Assembly (NCBI RefSeq): GCF_001418255.1
Contig: NZ_LIPV01000001.1
Location: forward strand, 62,001 to 126,000
DNA: 64,000 nt
Direction: 5' to 3'
DNA from: Thiomonas bhubaneswarensis
GTDB lineage: Bacteria; Pseudomonadota; Gammaproteobacteria; Burkholderiales; Burkholderiaceae_C
Below, in pieces: positions 28,251 to 36,814 of the stretch (position 1 is its first letter; every line of letters starts with the position of its first letter). The translations under genes were made by a program, and so were the position numbers. Below the pieces are notes generated by a model. It saw nothing but the letters and a program-made list of their open reading frames with translations. It had not been told where the DNA came from and did no database searches.

Positions 28251-29752
28251 ACCCCACGCCCGAAGACATTCTCATCAACATCACCCCGCAGGAAACCCGG
28301 GTCGCCCTGGTCGCCCACGCCGCCGTGCAGGAGTTGCACATCGAGCGCAGCCTGGAGCGCGGGCTGGTGGGCAACGTCTATCTCGGACGGGTCGTGCGGG
28401 TGCTGCCCGGCATGCAGTCGGCCTTTATCGAGATCGGGCTGGAGCGCACGGCCTTCCTGCATGTGGCCGATCTGTGGCAGCGGCAGTCCATCCCCGTGAA
28501 TGCCGATGCCTCCGCCGAAGCCCCCGCCGCCCCGGCTGCGCAGCCCATCGAAAAACTGCTCTACGAAGGCCAGACCCTGATGGTGCAGGTGCTCAAGGAC
28601 CCGATCAACACCAAGGGCGCGCGACTCACCACCCAGATCAGCCTGGCCGGTCGCATGCTCGTGCACCTGCCGCAGGACGACCACATCGGCATATCGCAGA
28701 AGATCGACGGCGCCGAGCAGCGCGCAGCGCTGCGCGAGCGCATGAGCGCGCTGCTGGCTGCGGAGGACGGCGGCTCGCAGGGTTTCATCGTGCGCACCAA
28801 TGCCGAGGACGCCAGCGACGCCGAACTGGCCGAAGACATCGCCTATCTGCGCAAGACCTGGCGCGCCATCCAGCAGCGCGCCCACGACGCAGCCCCCAGC
28901 ACCCTCGTCTACCAGGAGCTGAGCCTGGCGCAGCGGGTGCTGCGCGATCTGGTGAGCGACGCCACGCGCAGCGTGCAGATCGACTCGCGCGAAAACTTCG
29001 AATTACTGCAGGCCTTCGCCGCCGAGTACATGCCGCGCGTGAGCGACCGCCTGCAACTCTACCGCGGCGAGCGTCCGCTGTTCGAGACGGCGAATGTCGA
29101 CGAAGAGATCGAGCGCGCACTGGGCCGACGGGTCGACCTCAAATCAGGCGGCTACCTCATCATCGACCAGACCGAGGCCATGACCACCATCGACGTCAAC
29201 ACCGGCGGTTTCGTCGGTGCGCGCAACTTCGACGACACCATCTACCGCACCAATCTGGAAGCCACCCAGGCCATCGCCCGCCAGCTTCGGCTGCGCAATC
29301 TGGGCGGCATCATCATCATCGACTTCATCGACATGCACAACGCCCAGCACCGCGCCGCCGTGCTCGACGAACTGCGCAAGTCGCTCGCCCGCGACAAGGT
29401 GAAAGTCACCGTCAGCGGCTTCTCTCAACTCGGTCTGGTTGAGCTCACGCGCAAGCGCACCCGCGACTCGCTGGCCCACATGCTGCTCGAACCCTGCCCC
29501 ACCTGCGGCGGCCTCGGGCAGGTGAAGACGGCGCGCACCGTGTGCTACGAAATCCTGCGCGAGATCCTGCGCGAAGCCAAGCAGTTCAACCCGCGCGAGT
29601 TCCGCATCGTCGGCGCTGCAGACGTGATCGACCTGTTCCTCGAAGAAGAAAGCCAGCACCTGGCCTCGCTGTCGGACTTCATCGGCAAGCCAGTATCTCT
29701 GCAGGTCGAACCCGCGTTTTCGCAGCAGCAATACGACATCGTGCTGACGTAA
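28247..29752 (+). CDS. rng: Ribonuclease G
   Basis: 501 residues, the size of RNase G rather than RNase E, with no long C-terminal scaffold. The S1 domain (GNVYLGRVVRVLPGMQSAFIEIGLERTAFLH) near residues 37-70 is followed by the catalytic DNase I-like region with aspartates in TTIDVNTGGF and IIIIDFIDMHN. The zinc-link CPTCGG supports dimerisation. It trims the 5' end of 16S rRNA and cleaves mRNAs. It overlaps maf, and its 3' end is followed after 26 bp by a family A hairpin element. Confidence 0.95.
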   Translation: MNPTPEDILINITPQETRVALVAHAAVQELHIERSLERGLVGNVYLGRVVRVLPGMQSAFIEIGLERTAFLHVADLWQRQSIPVNADASAEAPAAPAAQPIEKLLYEGQTLMVQVLKDPINTKGARLTTQISLAGRMLVHLPQDDHIGISQKIDGAEQRAALRERMSALLAAEDGGSQGFIVRTNAEDASDAELAEDIAYLRKTWRAIQQRAHDAAPSTLVYQELSLAQRVLRDLVSDATRSVQIDSRENFELLQAFAAEYMPRVSDRLQLYRGERPLFETANVDEEIERALGRRVDLKSGGYLIIDQTEAMTTIDVNTGGFVGARNFDDTIYRTNLEATQAIARQLRLRNLGGIIIIDFIDMHNAQHRAAVLDELRKSLARDKVKVTVSGFSQLGLVELTRKRTRDSLAHMLLEPCPTCGGLGQVKTARTVCYEILREILREAKQFNPREFRIVGAADVIDLFLEEESQHLASLSDFIGKPVSLQVEPAFSQQQYDIVLT

Positions 29753-29778
29753 CCCTCCCAGTTGGTTCGCGCCGATTG

Positions 29779-29962
29779 AACCCAGATTGTCCATGAGGCG
29801 GCGCTACGCGCCTGCACGGGCGCTGGCTGTCGGTTTGGGGCCTCTTTGGCCCCGTGCTTCGCGCCCACGCCCATAGCTTGGGCTATGGACTTGTCGCGCG
29901 AGGGCAAATCCAGCCCCAACCCGCCGCCCGATTATCCCGTGCCCTAATGAACAAACTGGGTT
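29779..29962 (+). repeat. Long-hairpin intergenic element, family A, copy 1
   Basis: 184 bp. The left end AACCCAGATTGTCCATGAGG and the right end (complement AACCCAGTTTGTTCATTAGG) are inverted repeats. The apex is CCATAGC (29871-29877), TTGG, GCTATGG (29882-29888). The reverse complement of 44939-45115 aligns with it over nearly its whole length at a visibly high identity, roughly 80-90 percent by eye. It lies between rng and the porin and has no coding capacity. Confidence 0.88.
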
Positions 29963-30392
29963 GAACGCAGGTCTGTGGCCTCATCACACAGCGGCATGGC
30001 CATAGGCGCGCTGCGTCATATGCAACAAATCAGTCACGATGTAACGGACTCACGCCCCCGCTCGCCTGCCATCGGCCCCGTGCACGAGGCACCGATGAAC
30101 CGCACGGTGCGGAAAATATCGGCCACTCCAACTCGGCGAGCCATCAAGCGCCCCCGCAAGATATTGAAATGTATGGAATATAATAATTCAATTATTCTGT
30201 TATTTAAGTTAATAAGTATTCTTTTATATTTATGATCTCGCATTCAACACAAAATAAATTCATATAAATAACAAGAAAAATCAGTTTGTTAAGAGTTGCA
30301 ATCTCAATTGAAATCCTTCTCGCTGAAATCCATCAGCCAAGGGCCGCACGGCGCGCTGTCGAGGCCCAAGACAAACCAAAGGAGGGGATTGT
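29963..30392 (+). promoter_or_regulatory. AT-rich leader upstream of the porin gene
   Basis: No gene is seen in these 430 bp. From about 30155 to 30300 the base composition becomes strongly AT-rich, unlike the rest of the window. A palindrome AATAATT-C-AATTATT lies at 30182-30196, followed by runs such as TTATTTAAGTTAATAAG. This is a probable promoter and DNA-bending region for the porin, but I cannot fix -35 and -10 boxes. A strong ribosome site AAGGAGGGG lies at about 30379-30387, six bases before the porin ATG. Confidence 0.5.
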
Positions 30393-31565
30393 ATGAAAAA
30401 GCGCATCTTGGCGGCCGTTTTCATCATGGAAGCAAGCTGTCAAATCGCCCATGCCCACGAAGGTGTCCAGCTTTACGGCGTCATCGATATGGGCTTCGAA
30501 AGACTGACCTATGACCACACCACACTGAACCGTCTCGGTTCCGGTGTGCAATCCACCGACCGGATCGGGATACGCGGCGCGGAAAATCTAGGGGGAGGTC
30601 TGCAAACATTTTTTGATGTCGAAACCGGGTTTTGCGGAAATGGCACCAATTCATTCCCCGGCAGCCTCGTCTACAAAGGCGATGGCAGCGCAGTGGGCTC
30701 GAGTTTCTGCTCGGGCGGCGGCTTCATGGGACGCCTCAGCGTTCTGGGATTGAAAAGCCACTACGGTGTTATCAAGGCCGGGCGTTTTTATAGCCTGAAC
30801 TACGATAACCTCGTCAAGATCGATCCTTTCATGACCGGCATGACCGGAGCCGTGAAAAACATCGATCCTGCGGGTTATAACTTTGTTCGCTTTTCCCAGG
30901 CAGTTGGCTACACCACACCGAACTTTGGTGGCGTGACCGGCGCGCTGCTGTATGCCTTTGGAGGTCAACCAGGAAGTTTTTCAAAGGGCCAGTCGTATGA
31001 GATGAGCGTGGATTACACATCTAAAACCTTGACTGTGGGTGCGGATTACCTCAAAAGCAATCATCCTTACAGTGCCAGCACGAAATTCAACCCTTATGCC
31101 TCCCTAGCCTGGGAATTCGGCCCCGTGACCACGCTGACCCAGGAAAGTTCGTTCAACAACGAGGTCGTTCAACTCTATGGGGGATATGACTTTTCGGTTG
31201 CCAAGGTGACCGCGCTCTATAGCGACGAGAAATACGGCCAGGGCTTTCCCTATGCCGCAGGCCAGTCCGCACCGCATCTAAAAATCTGGATGCTGGGTGC
31301 AACGGTACCGTTACCGCAAGGCAAACTGCTGGCTTCGATCACCCGTCGCAGCGATGCAAACAAATCCGGAACAACCGCCACGCAAATAGCTGTTGGATAT
31401 GTCTACCCGCTGTCGAGACGGACGAATCTCTACGCCTCGTATTCGCACATCAGCAATGACAAAGCCACCGACCTTTATGTAGGCGATAACGGTTTTACCT
31501 CACAGGGTACCCTCGGCGGCACCAGTTCCACCGGCTTGGCCGTCGGCCTGCGCCATTTCTTCTGA
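30393..31565 (+). CDS. Gram-negative general porin
   Basis: 390 residues. A signal peptide (MKKRILAAVFIMEASCQIAHA) is cut before HEGVQLYG. The mature start VQLYGVIDMGFERL is the classic opening strand of betaproteobacterial trimeric porins, the body is a run of alternating strands ending in Gly/Tyr/Phe turns, and the chain finishes GLAVGLRHFF with the terminal Phe needed for BAM insertion. It lets small solutes cross the outer membrane. A sampled line (31021-31080) is 47 percent G+C against 67 percent for maf, so base composition is atypical and acquisition is possible. The strong ribosome site suggests high expression. Confidence 0.92.
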   Translation: MKKRILAAVFIMEASCQIAHAHEGVQLYGVIDMGFERLTYDHTTLNRLGSGVQSTDRIGIRGAENLGGGLQTFFDVETGFCGNGTNSFPGSLVYKGDGSAVGSSFCSGGGFMGRLSVLGLKSHYGVIKAGRFYSLNYDNLVKIDPFMTGMTGAVKNIDPAGYNFVRFSQAVGYTTPNFGGVTGALLYAFGGQPGSFSKGQSYEMSVDYTSKTLTVGADYLKSNHPYSASTKFNPYASLAWEFGPVTTLTQESSFNNEVVQLYGGYDFSVAKVTALYSDEKYGQGFPYAAGQSAPHLKIWMLGATVPLPQGKLLASITRRSDANKSGTTATQIAVGYVYPLSRRTNLYASYSHISNDKATDLYVGDNGFTSQGTLGGTSSTGLAVGLRHFF

Positions 31566-31604
31566 TGGCGTCGAGCCATCTCCCACTTTGACTCAGGTGA
31601 TTCC

Positions 31605-32084
31605 ATGAAACAACCCACCCGACGCGCCCTCATTGGCGCCGCCGCGACGGCCTTCGCTTTGTTGTCCACTGGAGTGGCGCATGCCGAGGCCACAGCACCC
31701 GCCGCAGCCACTCAGGCACACTACGGCGCGATTTTCCAGATCGATTCCGGCAGCCCTGGCGCCATCAAAAAAACCATCAACAATATCGAAAACCTGCTCC
31801 ACGATCCCAGGCTCAAGGGAAAGGTGCAGGTCGAATTGATCGCCAACGCACAGGGTTTCGCTGCCTACGTAAAAAACAACGGTTTCGAGCAGAAACTGCA
31901 GTCTCTGCAGCAGCATGGCGTGCTGCTCGCGCAATGCGCAAATACGCTGCGCGAGCTGCATGTTGATCGCAAGGATCTGTATCCCTTCATCACCGTGGTA
32001 CCCTCCGGCATGGGTGAGATCACCATCCGCGAAGCGCAGGGCTGGGCTTACATCCACCCCTCGGCGCCGAATCCTGGTTTGTGA
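31605..32084 (+). CDS. Periplasmic DsrE-family protein
   Basis: 159 residues. The N-terminus MKQPTRRALIGAAATAFALLSTGVAHA is a signal peptide, with a weak twin-arginine look. The mature part is a DsrE/DsrF-like fold with family marks LLAQCANTL (a single conserved Cys), VVPSGMGEI and REAQGWAYIHP near the end. DsrE-type proteins bind or transfer sulfane sulfur; the lone cysteine would be the carrier. It starts 39 bp after the porin and is followed by an intrinsic terminator, so the two probably share a transcript. A sulfur-metabolism role is inferred from the family, not from neighbours. Confidence 0.8.
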   Translation: MKQPTRRALIGAAATAFALLSTGVAHAEATAPAAATQAHYGAIFQIDSGSPGAIKKTINNIENLLHDPRLKGKVQVELIANAQGFAAYVKNNGFEQKLQSLQQHGVLLAQCANTLRELHVDRKDLYPFITVVPSGMGEITIREAQGWAYIHPSAPNPGL

Positions 32085-32126
32085 TCGGAGCGCCCCCGCC
32101 AAATCAGGCACGGCCCTACGCGAGGC

Positions 32127-32157
32127 AAAAACTGGGATGCAAGGCATCCCAGTTTTT
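32127..32157 (+). terminator. Intrinsic terminator after the porin-DsrE pair
   Basis: The stem ACTGGGATGC (32131-32140) pairs perfectly with GCATCCCAGT (32144-32153) around a 3-base loop and is followed by T's; A's on the left side could also end transcripts from the opposite strand. It lies 43 bp after the DsrE stop and just beyond the SCP2-like gene on the minus strand, so it may work in both directions. Confidence 0.9.
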
Positions 32158-32189
32158 AACTTGTCAGGCCCTCAAAACATGGCCCTCGC

Positions 32190-32732
32190 TCACTTCGGGC
32201 AGGTCGCCGTGCTGCCGGGCACCTTGCCGACCAGCAGGAGGAAGGAAGAGAACGGGTCCATCGCGCGCATGGCGACCATCTTGGGGCCCTGGAATTCGAG
32301 GCGGCCGAACATCATGGCCTTCATCGGGCCGTATTCGCCCTTGCCCATTTCCTCCCACTGCTTGGTGTTGGCGTGCATGAGGAAATCGACGTCGAAGTTG
32401 GGCTTGAGGGTGGGTGCCCCGCCGTAGACACACATGGCCTTGTCGTTCTGCAGTTGCAGCTTGAGTTCAACCACCGTGTCCTTGCCGCAGTCGGTGCGGT
32501 ACATCTCCACCAGCTTGTAGCCACGGCCCTTGTCGTCGTGCATGAACTCGCCCTTGAGGCCGTTGGTCAGCTCGGGGGTGTTATTCCAGGCGGTACAGGC
32601 TTCGCTGGCCCATTGGGGCGACATCAGCACCGGGGCGTCGGCCCAGGCGTTGGCGGCAACGGACGAGAGAGCCAGACCGGCGGCCAGACCGAGGGCTTGC
32701 ACGGTACGACGGGGGTTGAACATGGCTTTCAT
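32190..32732 (-). CDS. Secreted SCP2-like sterol/lipid-binding-fold protein
   Basis: 180 residues. A signal peptide MKAMFNPRRTVQALGLAAGLALSSVAANAWA precedes an SCP2-like domain, recognisable by VDFLMHANTKQWEEMGKGEYGP and GRLEFQGPKMVAMRAMDPFSSFLLLVGKVPG. SCP2 domains bind hydrophobic ligands and are normally cytosolic; here the protein appears to be exported. Four cysteines (EACTAW, TDCGKD, AMCVYGG, ATCPK) could form two disulfides in the periplasm. The start is the ATG at 32732, which gives a proper signal sequence. The ligand is unknown. Confidence 0.75.
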   Translation of the reverse strand: MKAMFNPRRTVQALGLAAGLALSSVAANAWADAPVLMSPQWASEACTAWNNTPELTNGLKGEFMHDDKGRGYKLVEMYRTDCGKDTVVELKLQLQNDKAMCVYGGAPTLKPNFDVDFLMHANTKQWEEMGKGEYGPMKAMMFGRLEFQGPKMVAMRAMDPFSSFLLLVGKVPGSTATCPK

Positions 32733-32822
32733 AAAGTTTTGTCTCCGAGTGGGTTGATACGTTCGCGCAGGGGGTGAGGGTGCCAGACCATGGCGCGACG
32801 ACATGGCACAAGGCGAAGGGGT

Positions 32823-33329
32823 CTATGGGTTGAGCAGTTCCTGCGCACGCTGGGCAAAGGCGCTGGCCTGCTTTTCGTCGATGAACAGGCGGACGAACTT
32901 GACACAGGCCTGCACGGCCGCGGCGCGACCTTCGGGTGTGTCGGGGTGCTGCTCGATTTTCTGCACCAGCCGGGGGGCCTGGGCCCCGAACTGTTCTTCC
33001 ACCAGGGCGATGAGCAGGGCGTGCGGATTGGTCGCAGTCGGGCTGGCGGCTACGCCGACTGTTGCTCTGGGCAAAGCGCCAGCCGTCGCCCCAGCCGTAC
33101 CGCCTGCGCTGAGGATGAGATAGCCCTCGTCGATCAGGCCGCGCAAGGCCTGCATGCAGCGCTGGGGATCGGTGCCCGCCTTGAGCAACTCGGCCACCGG
33201 CCTGTGGCCGTCTGCCATGATGAGCAGGTTGCGCTGCCCGGGCAGCAGACCATGGGCGCGGGTGGCAAGCTCGTCTCGACCCTTGGGCGTTTTTTCGAAA
33301 ATCCAGTCCAGCGGCAAATCAGCAGACAT
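32823..33329 (-). CDS. Hypothetical protein
   Basis: 168 residues, start taken at ATG 33329. The N-terminal 65 residues have a winged-helix-like look: DWIFEKTPKGRDELATRAHGLLPGQRNLLIMADGHRPVAEL, then a basic/cysteine patch and GLIDEGYLIL. An Ala/Gly/Thr-rich linker follows (about 88-110) and a helical C-terminal half rich in Gln and Ala ends the protein. There is no signal peptide or membrane segment. I do not recognise a characterised family. It lies between the SCP2-like gene and phoX, both minus strand, but the phoX terminator separates it from phoX. Function is unassigned. Confidence 0.6.
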   Translation of the reverse strand: MSADLPLDWIFEKTPKGRDELATRAHGLLPGQRNLLIMADGHRPVAELLKAGTDPQRCMQALRGLIDEGYLILSAGGTAGATAGALPRATVGVAASPTATNPHALLIALVEEQFGAQAPRLVQKIEQHPDTPEGRAAAVQACVKFVRLFIDEKQASAFAQRAQELLNP

Positions 33330-33455
33330 CCACCTCGGGTTCGCGTTGACCGCGAACCTGCCTCCAACATTTTTTTGTCCTTGTCCGCGTCGCATCGCGC
33401 GGTAGTGGGCGGAGTATGCCGGTATAGCACCGACTTGGCACCGGGATAAACCAGT

Positions 33456-33478
33456 AAAAAAGCCCGCGCGAGGCGGGC
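33456..33478 (-). terminator. Intrinsic terminator after phoX
   Basis: On the minus strand GCCCGC, a 5-base loop and GCGGGC are followed by six T's (the A-run at 33456-33461 on the plus strand). It lies 27 bp beyond the phoX stop and would end its transcript before the hypothetical gene. Confidence 0.85.
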
Positions 33479-33504
33479 AGAGAAGCACAGCGGGATGAGC
33501 CAGG

Positions 33505-35514
33505 TCAGGCTTTGGCGGTGGCGGGCAGGCCGGTGATGTAGCCCACGGCGGCGCCGTAACCGTCTTCGTAGTTGGCGTTGATCAGAGGCTCCAGGGTGGT
33601 GAACACTTTCGCGTGCAGGCCAGTGGTGTCGGTCACGCCATTGGAGGTGACGGTCTTGATCTCCCAGTCACCGGGATGCTGGAAGTTGCTCATCACATAC
33701 ATCCAGCCGTTGATGTCATCCACGCCCTGCAGGCCGGTGCTCTCCGCGCCCGCAGGCGTGGAGAGGATGCGGCTTAGCGCTTTGGTATCGACGTTGTAGG
33801 CCCAGAGGAAGTTGTTGACGTGCATGCCGCTGTCTTCGCCGATGAACAAGGTGCGCAGCTTTTCCGAGAACTTGATGTTGTCGGGGTTGGCGATTTTGTT
33901 GGGGTTGGCGAGGTTACCCAGGGCGTCGGGGGTGGCGAGGTCTTCGCCGACCAGCGCCGCAGGCGCGGCCATGTCTACGGGCACCCAGTCGCTGTTCATC
34001 GCGGCGCCGCTGGTATCGGTCTGGCCGCCCTTGAGGTTGAGGGCGTACACCGCACCGGCGTTGGGCCCGGCAACCTTGAAGCCGGGAATGCTGCCGTCGA
34101 CCATCGACTTCTGGATGTAGGACATGGCGGAGTAGGCCACCTTGTCCTTGACGTTGACCGTCGTGCCTTCCATTTTGGTGAAGGCCATGGTGCCACCCAT
34201 GAGGCCGGCGTAGCGGTGGGTTTCGAGAAAGGCGGCAGCCTTTTCCTGCCCGGGCACGACCTTGATCCAGTTTTTCTTGCCACCCAGCCAGACCTGGGTG
34301 TAGCTGGCATCGGCGGGATCGGTGGTCTTCACGTCCATGATGCTTGGCGTTCCACCCGCGGTGGCCGCGGTTTGAGCCATAGCCAGCACTTCGTCGCTGG
34401 TGGCGTGACCGAGGTTGACCCACTTCAGAGTGAAGGTGCCAGTGCCCTGCCCCGCGGGGCTGGTCTGCGTAGCCTTGGCGACGTAGAGCGTGCCGGCCGA
34501 CAGATCGGCGGCTTTGTCGGCGATGAACAGGAACAGACCGCCGTTGGTGGTATCGTCGCCCATCAGGCAGGTGCGCTGGTCAGGCATGACCTGAATGAGC
34601 TCGTGCGAAATGCGGCCGAGGCAGTAATGCTTTTTCACCGTGCCGGTGCCATCGGGGTTGACGGTAACTTCGGGCATATGGCCATAGAGGTAGGGATTGG
34701 CCTTAACCGGATCGGCCGAGGCGGTGGCGTCGCCGTATAGGTTGTTGATAAAGGCCTGGAACTGGGTATTCTTGGCGATGGCGGCGGCGTCAGGCTCGTA
34801 TTCCTCGCTGCTGAGGTGCGTACCCCAAGGCGTGATGCTGGCGCCGCAGGTGATCCACAGGCCATTGGCGGGCTTGGTGGGGACGTTGTAATACTTCACC
34901 AGACTGAGCTTGCCGGTAGCCGGGTCCTGGTCGAGGGTGAGCACGGCGATCGGAGACGGCAGAGTGCCGTAGGCGGATTGACCCGCCAGATTCAGGCTGG
35001 TGTATTCAAACTGCACCACGGCGAACACGGTGTTGCCCTTCACCCCGGGGACTTTGGCACCCGGCACAGTCAGCAGCGAGGTGCCGTCGGGGGCGTCGGA
35101 GAAGAACTGGCGCTCCTTGCCCGGCACGGACTTGTCGATGATAGGGTTGCCGTTGATGTCGAAATAGCTCCCGGCGATCACGGTGCCGCCGTTGCCATCG
35201 GGCACCGGTTTGCCGGTGATGAAAAACGCCTGATAGCCCAGCGGGTAGTTCTGCACACTGCCATCGCTGTAGGTCACCTTGAGAGCCGAGGCCACGCTGG
35301 TGGTCGCCATGTTCGCAGGCACGCTGAGATCGGGAGCTGCCATGGCGCTGAACGCGGTAGCCGTAGGAGTGGCTGCGGCAGCGGTGGTACCGCCACCACC
35401 ACAGGCCGCGAGCAGGGCCGAGCCGCCGATACCGGCGCTCAAGGGAAACAGGGGAACGCCACCGAACAGCTTCAGGGCCTGGCGTCGCGAAGGATTGGCT
35501 GGGACTTGGGACAT
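33505..35514 (-). CDS. phoX: PhoX-family alkaline phosphatase (DUF839), Tat-exported
   Basis: 669 residues. The N-terminus contains a twin-arginine motif NPSRRQALKLFGGVPLF followed by a hydrophobic stretch and a lipoprotein-like AACGGGG, so it is exported folded. The body matches the PhoX/DUF839 beta-propeller family, with CGASITPWGTHLSSEEYEP, FVRDMV-like strands and GEDSGMHVNNFLWAYNVDTKALSRILSTPAGAE. These calcium/iron enzymes release phosphate from phosphoesters. The start is decided by a GGAG box six bases before ATG 35514; an ATG four codons upstream lacks one. Phosphate-starvation control is usual for the family, but no Pho box was identified. Confidence 0.85.
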   Translation of the reverse strand: MSQVPANPSRRQALKLFGGVPLFPLSAGIGGSALLAACGGGGTTAAAATPTATAFSAMAAPDLSVPANMATTSVASALKVTYSDGSVQNYPLGYQAFFITGKPVPDGNGGTVIAGSYFDINGNPIIDKSVPGKERQFFSDAPDGTSLLTVPGAKVPGVKGNTVFAVVQFEYTSLNLAGQSAYGTLPSPIAVLTLDQDPATGKLSLVKYYNVPTKPANGLWITCGASITPWGTHLSSEEYEPDAAAIAKNTQFQAFINNLYGDATASADPVKANPYLYGHMPEVTVNPDGTGTVKKHYCLGRISHELIQVMPDQRTCLMGDDTTNGGLFLFIADKAADLSAGTLYVAKATQTSPAGQGTGTFTLKWVNLGHATSDEVLAMAQTAATAGGTPSIMDVKTTDPADASYTQVWLGGKKNWIKVVPGQEKAAAFLETHRYAGLMGGTMAFTKMEGTTVNVKDKVAYSAMSYIQKSMVDGSIPGFKVAGPNAGAVYALNLKGGQTDTSGAAMNSDWVPVDMAAPAALVGEDLATPDALGNLANPNKIANPDNIKFSEKLRTLFIGEDSGMHVNNFLWAYNVDTKALSRILSTPAGAESTGLQGVDDINGWMYVMSNFQHPGDWEIKTVTSNGVTDTTGLHAKVFTTLEPLINANYEDGYGAAVGYITGLPATAKA

Positions 35515-35686
35515 CTCGAACTCCATCAGGGAAAGGCAGTAACTCGGGTCGTTACCGATGAATACTAAAAGTTACATTTCCACTGTGACAGCTCTATTAA
35601 CCCCATGACCCCGCTGCGCCCGTTTTTGGGCGGGCGCCTGCGCCAACGTGCGAAGATGTTGTGTTGACGCCTGCCCGACGCTTTGC

Positions 35687-36814
35687 ATGATGCCGAAATC
35701 GCTTGCCCGCCACGCCCACCCTCCCCGCAACCCCGTGCGCCGTCTGTGCCTGCAAATGAGCGCAGGCCTGGCCCTGGGCTCGCTGCTGCCCAGGGCCGCT
35801 CGTGCTCAGACCGCTTCGCAGGCATCGGCCCCAGAGGCAGCTAGCCTGGGTGACTGGAGCGCCCGCGAGGTGCAGTCGCTGGTTGCGCGCATCGTCGATC
35901 GCAACCAACTGCCCGAAGCCCTGGTGACGCGGCTCATCGCCCAGGCGCAATACAGCGCGACGGTGGCACGTCTCATCCTCCCAGGCCCGCCGGGCAAGAA
36001 GAACTGGAAGGTCTATCGCAGCCGGTTTCTTGACAGTCTGCGCATCGGCGCGGGCAGCGATTTCATGCAGGAATTCGGCATCTGGTTCCAGCGCGCGCAG
36101 GAGCGCTACGGCGTGCCGCCGCACATCGTCGCAGGCATCCTCGGGGTGGAGACGATCTACGGCAGCAACATGGGCAACTTCCGCGTGCTCGATGCGCTCT
36201 CGACCCTGGCGCTGCGCTACCCCGCGCAAGCGCCTCGCGACCGCAGTGCCTACTTTGGCGTGCAGCTCGGCGACTTCTTTCAGTGGTGCGCCCGGGACGC
36301 ACGCGACCCCCTGAAGGTGCGCGGCTCGTATGCCGGGGCCATCGGCATGCCGCAGTTCATGCCCGAGAGCATCCTGAAATACGCGGTGGATTTCGACGAC
36401 GACGGCGGCATCGATCTGATCAACGACCCGGCGGATGCCATCGGCTCGGTGGCCAGTTATCTCGCGGCCAAGGGTTGGGTGCGCGGCCAGCCCACGCATT
36501 TCCCGCTGCAACTGCCGCAGAGTCTGCCACCCGATACGCTGGCCGCCCTGCTCGCCCCCGACATCACCCCGACGTTCACCGCCGACCAGCTGGTGGCGAT
36601 GGGGCTGCCCCTGCTGCCGCAGGCCCGCGCCTATGCGGGCAAGCTCGCCGTGGTGCAACTGCCCAATGCCGGGGCCGACCCCGACTATGTGCTGGGCACC
36701 GACAATTTCTACGTCATCACGCGCTACAACCAGTCGGCCTTCTATGCGCTGGCGGTCATCGAGCTGGGCGAGGTGGTCTCAGCCGCCGCCACTGCCGCGA
36801 AAACTCAATCCTGA
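35687..36814 (+). CDS. mltB: Lytic murein transglycosylase B
   Basis: 375 residues. The catalytic glutamate lies in VAGILGVETIYGSNMGNFRVLDALSTLA, and the substrate region GSYAGAIGMPQFMPESILKYAVDFDDDGGIDL follows; both are MltB hallmarks. It cleaves murein to 1,6-anhydro products in the periplasm. The N-terminus has an Arg-rich stretch and a hydrophobic segment (LCLQMSAGLALGSLLPRAARA) that serves as an export signal without a lipobox cysteine at the cut. ATG 35690 is an equal alternative start. Its last 10 bases overlap the end of the GGDEF-EAL gene on the other strand. Confidence 0.92.
   Translation: MMPKSLARHAHPPRNPVRRLCLQMSAGLALGSLLPRAARAQTASQASAPEAASLGDWSAREVQSLVARIVDRNQLPEALVTRLIAQAQYSATVARLILPGPPGKKNWKVYRSRFLDSLRIGAGSDFMQEFGIWFQRAQERYGVPPHIVAGILGVETIYGSNMGNFRVLDALSTLALRYPAQAPRDRSAYFGVQLGDFFQWCARDARDPLKVRGSYAGAIGMPQFMPESILKYAVDFDDDGGIDLINDPADAIGSVASYLAAKGWVRGQPTHFPLQLPQSLPPDTLAALLAPDITPTFTADQLVAMGLPLLPQARAYAGKLAVVQLPNAGADPDYVLGTDNFYVITRYNQSAFYALAVIELGEVVSAAATAAKTQS

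Noticed and set aside
34371-34377. Another CCATAGC match, inside phoX
   Set aside because: The partner GCTATGG arm is missing and it is within coding sequence, so it is not another hairpin element.
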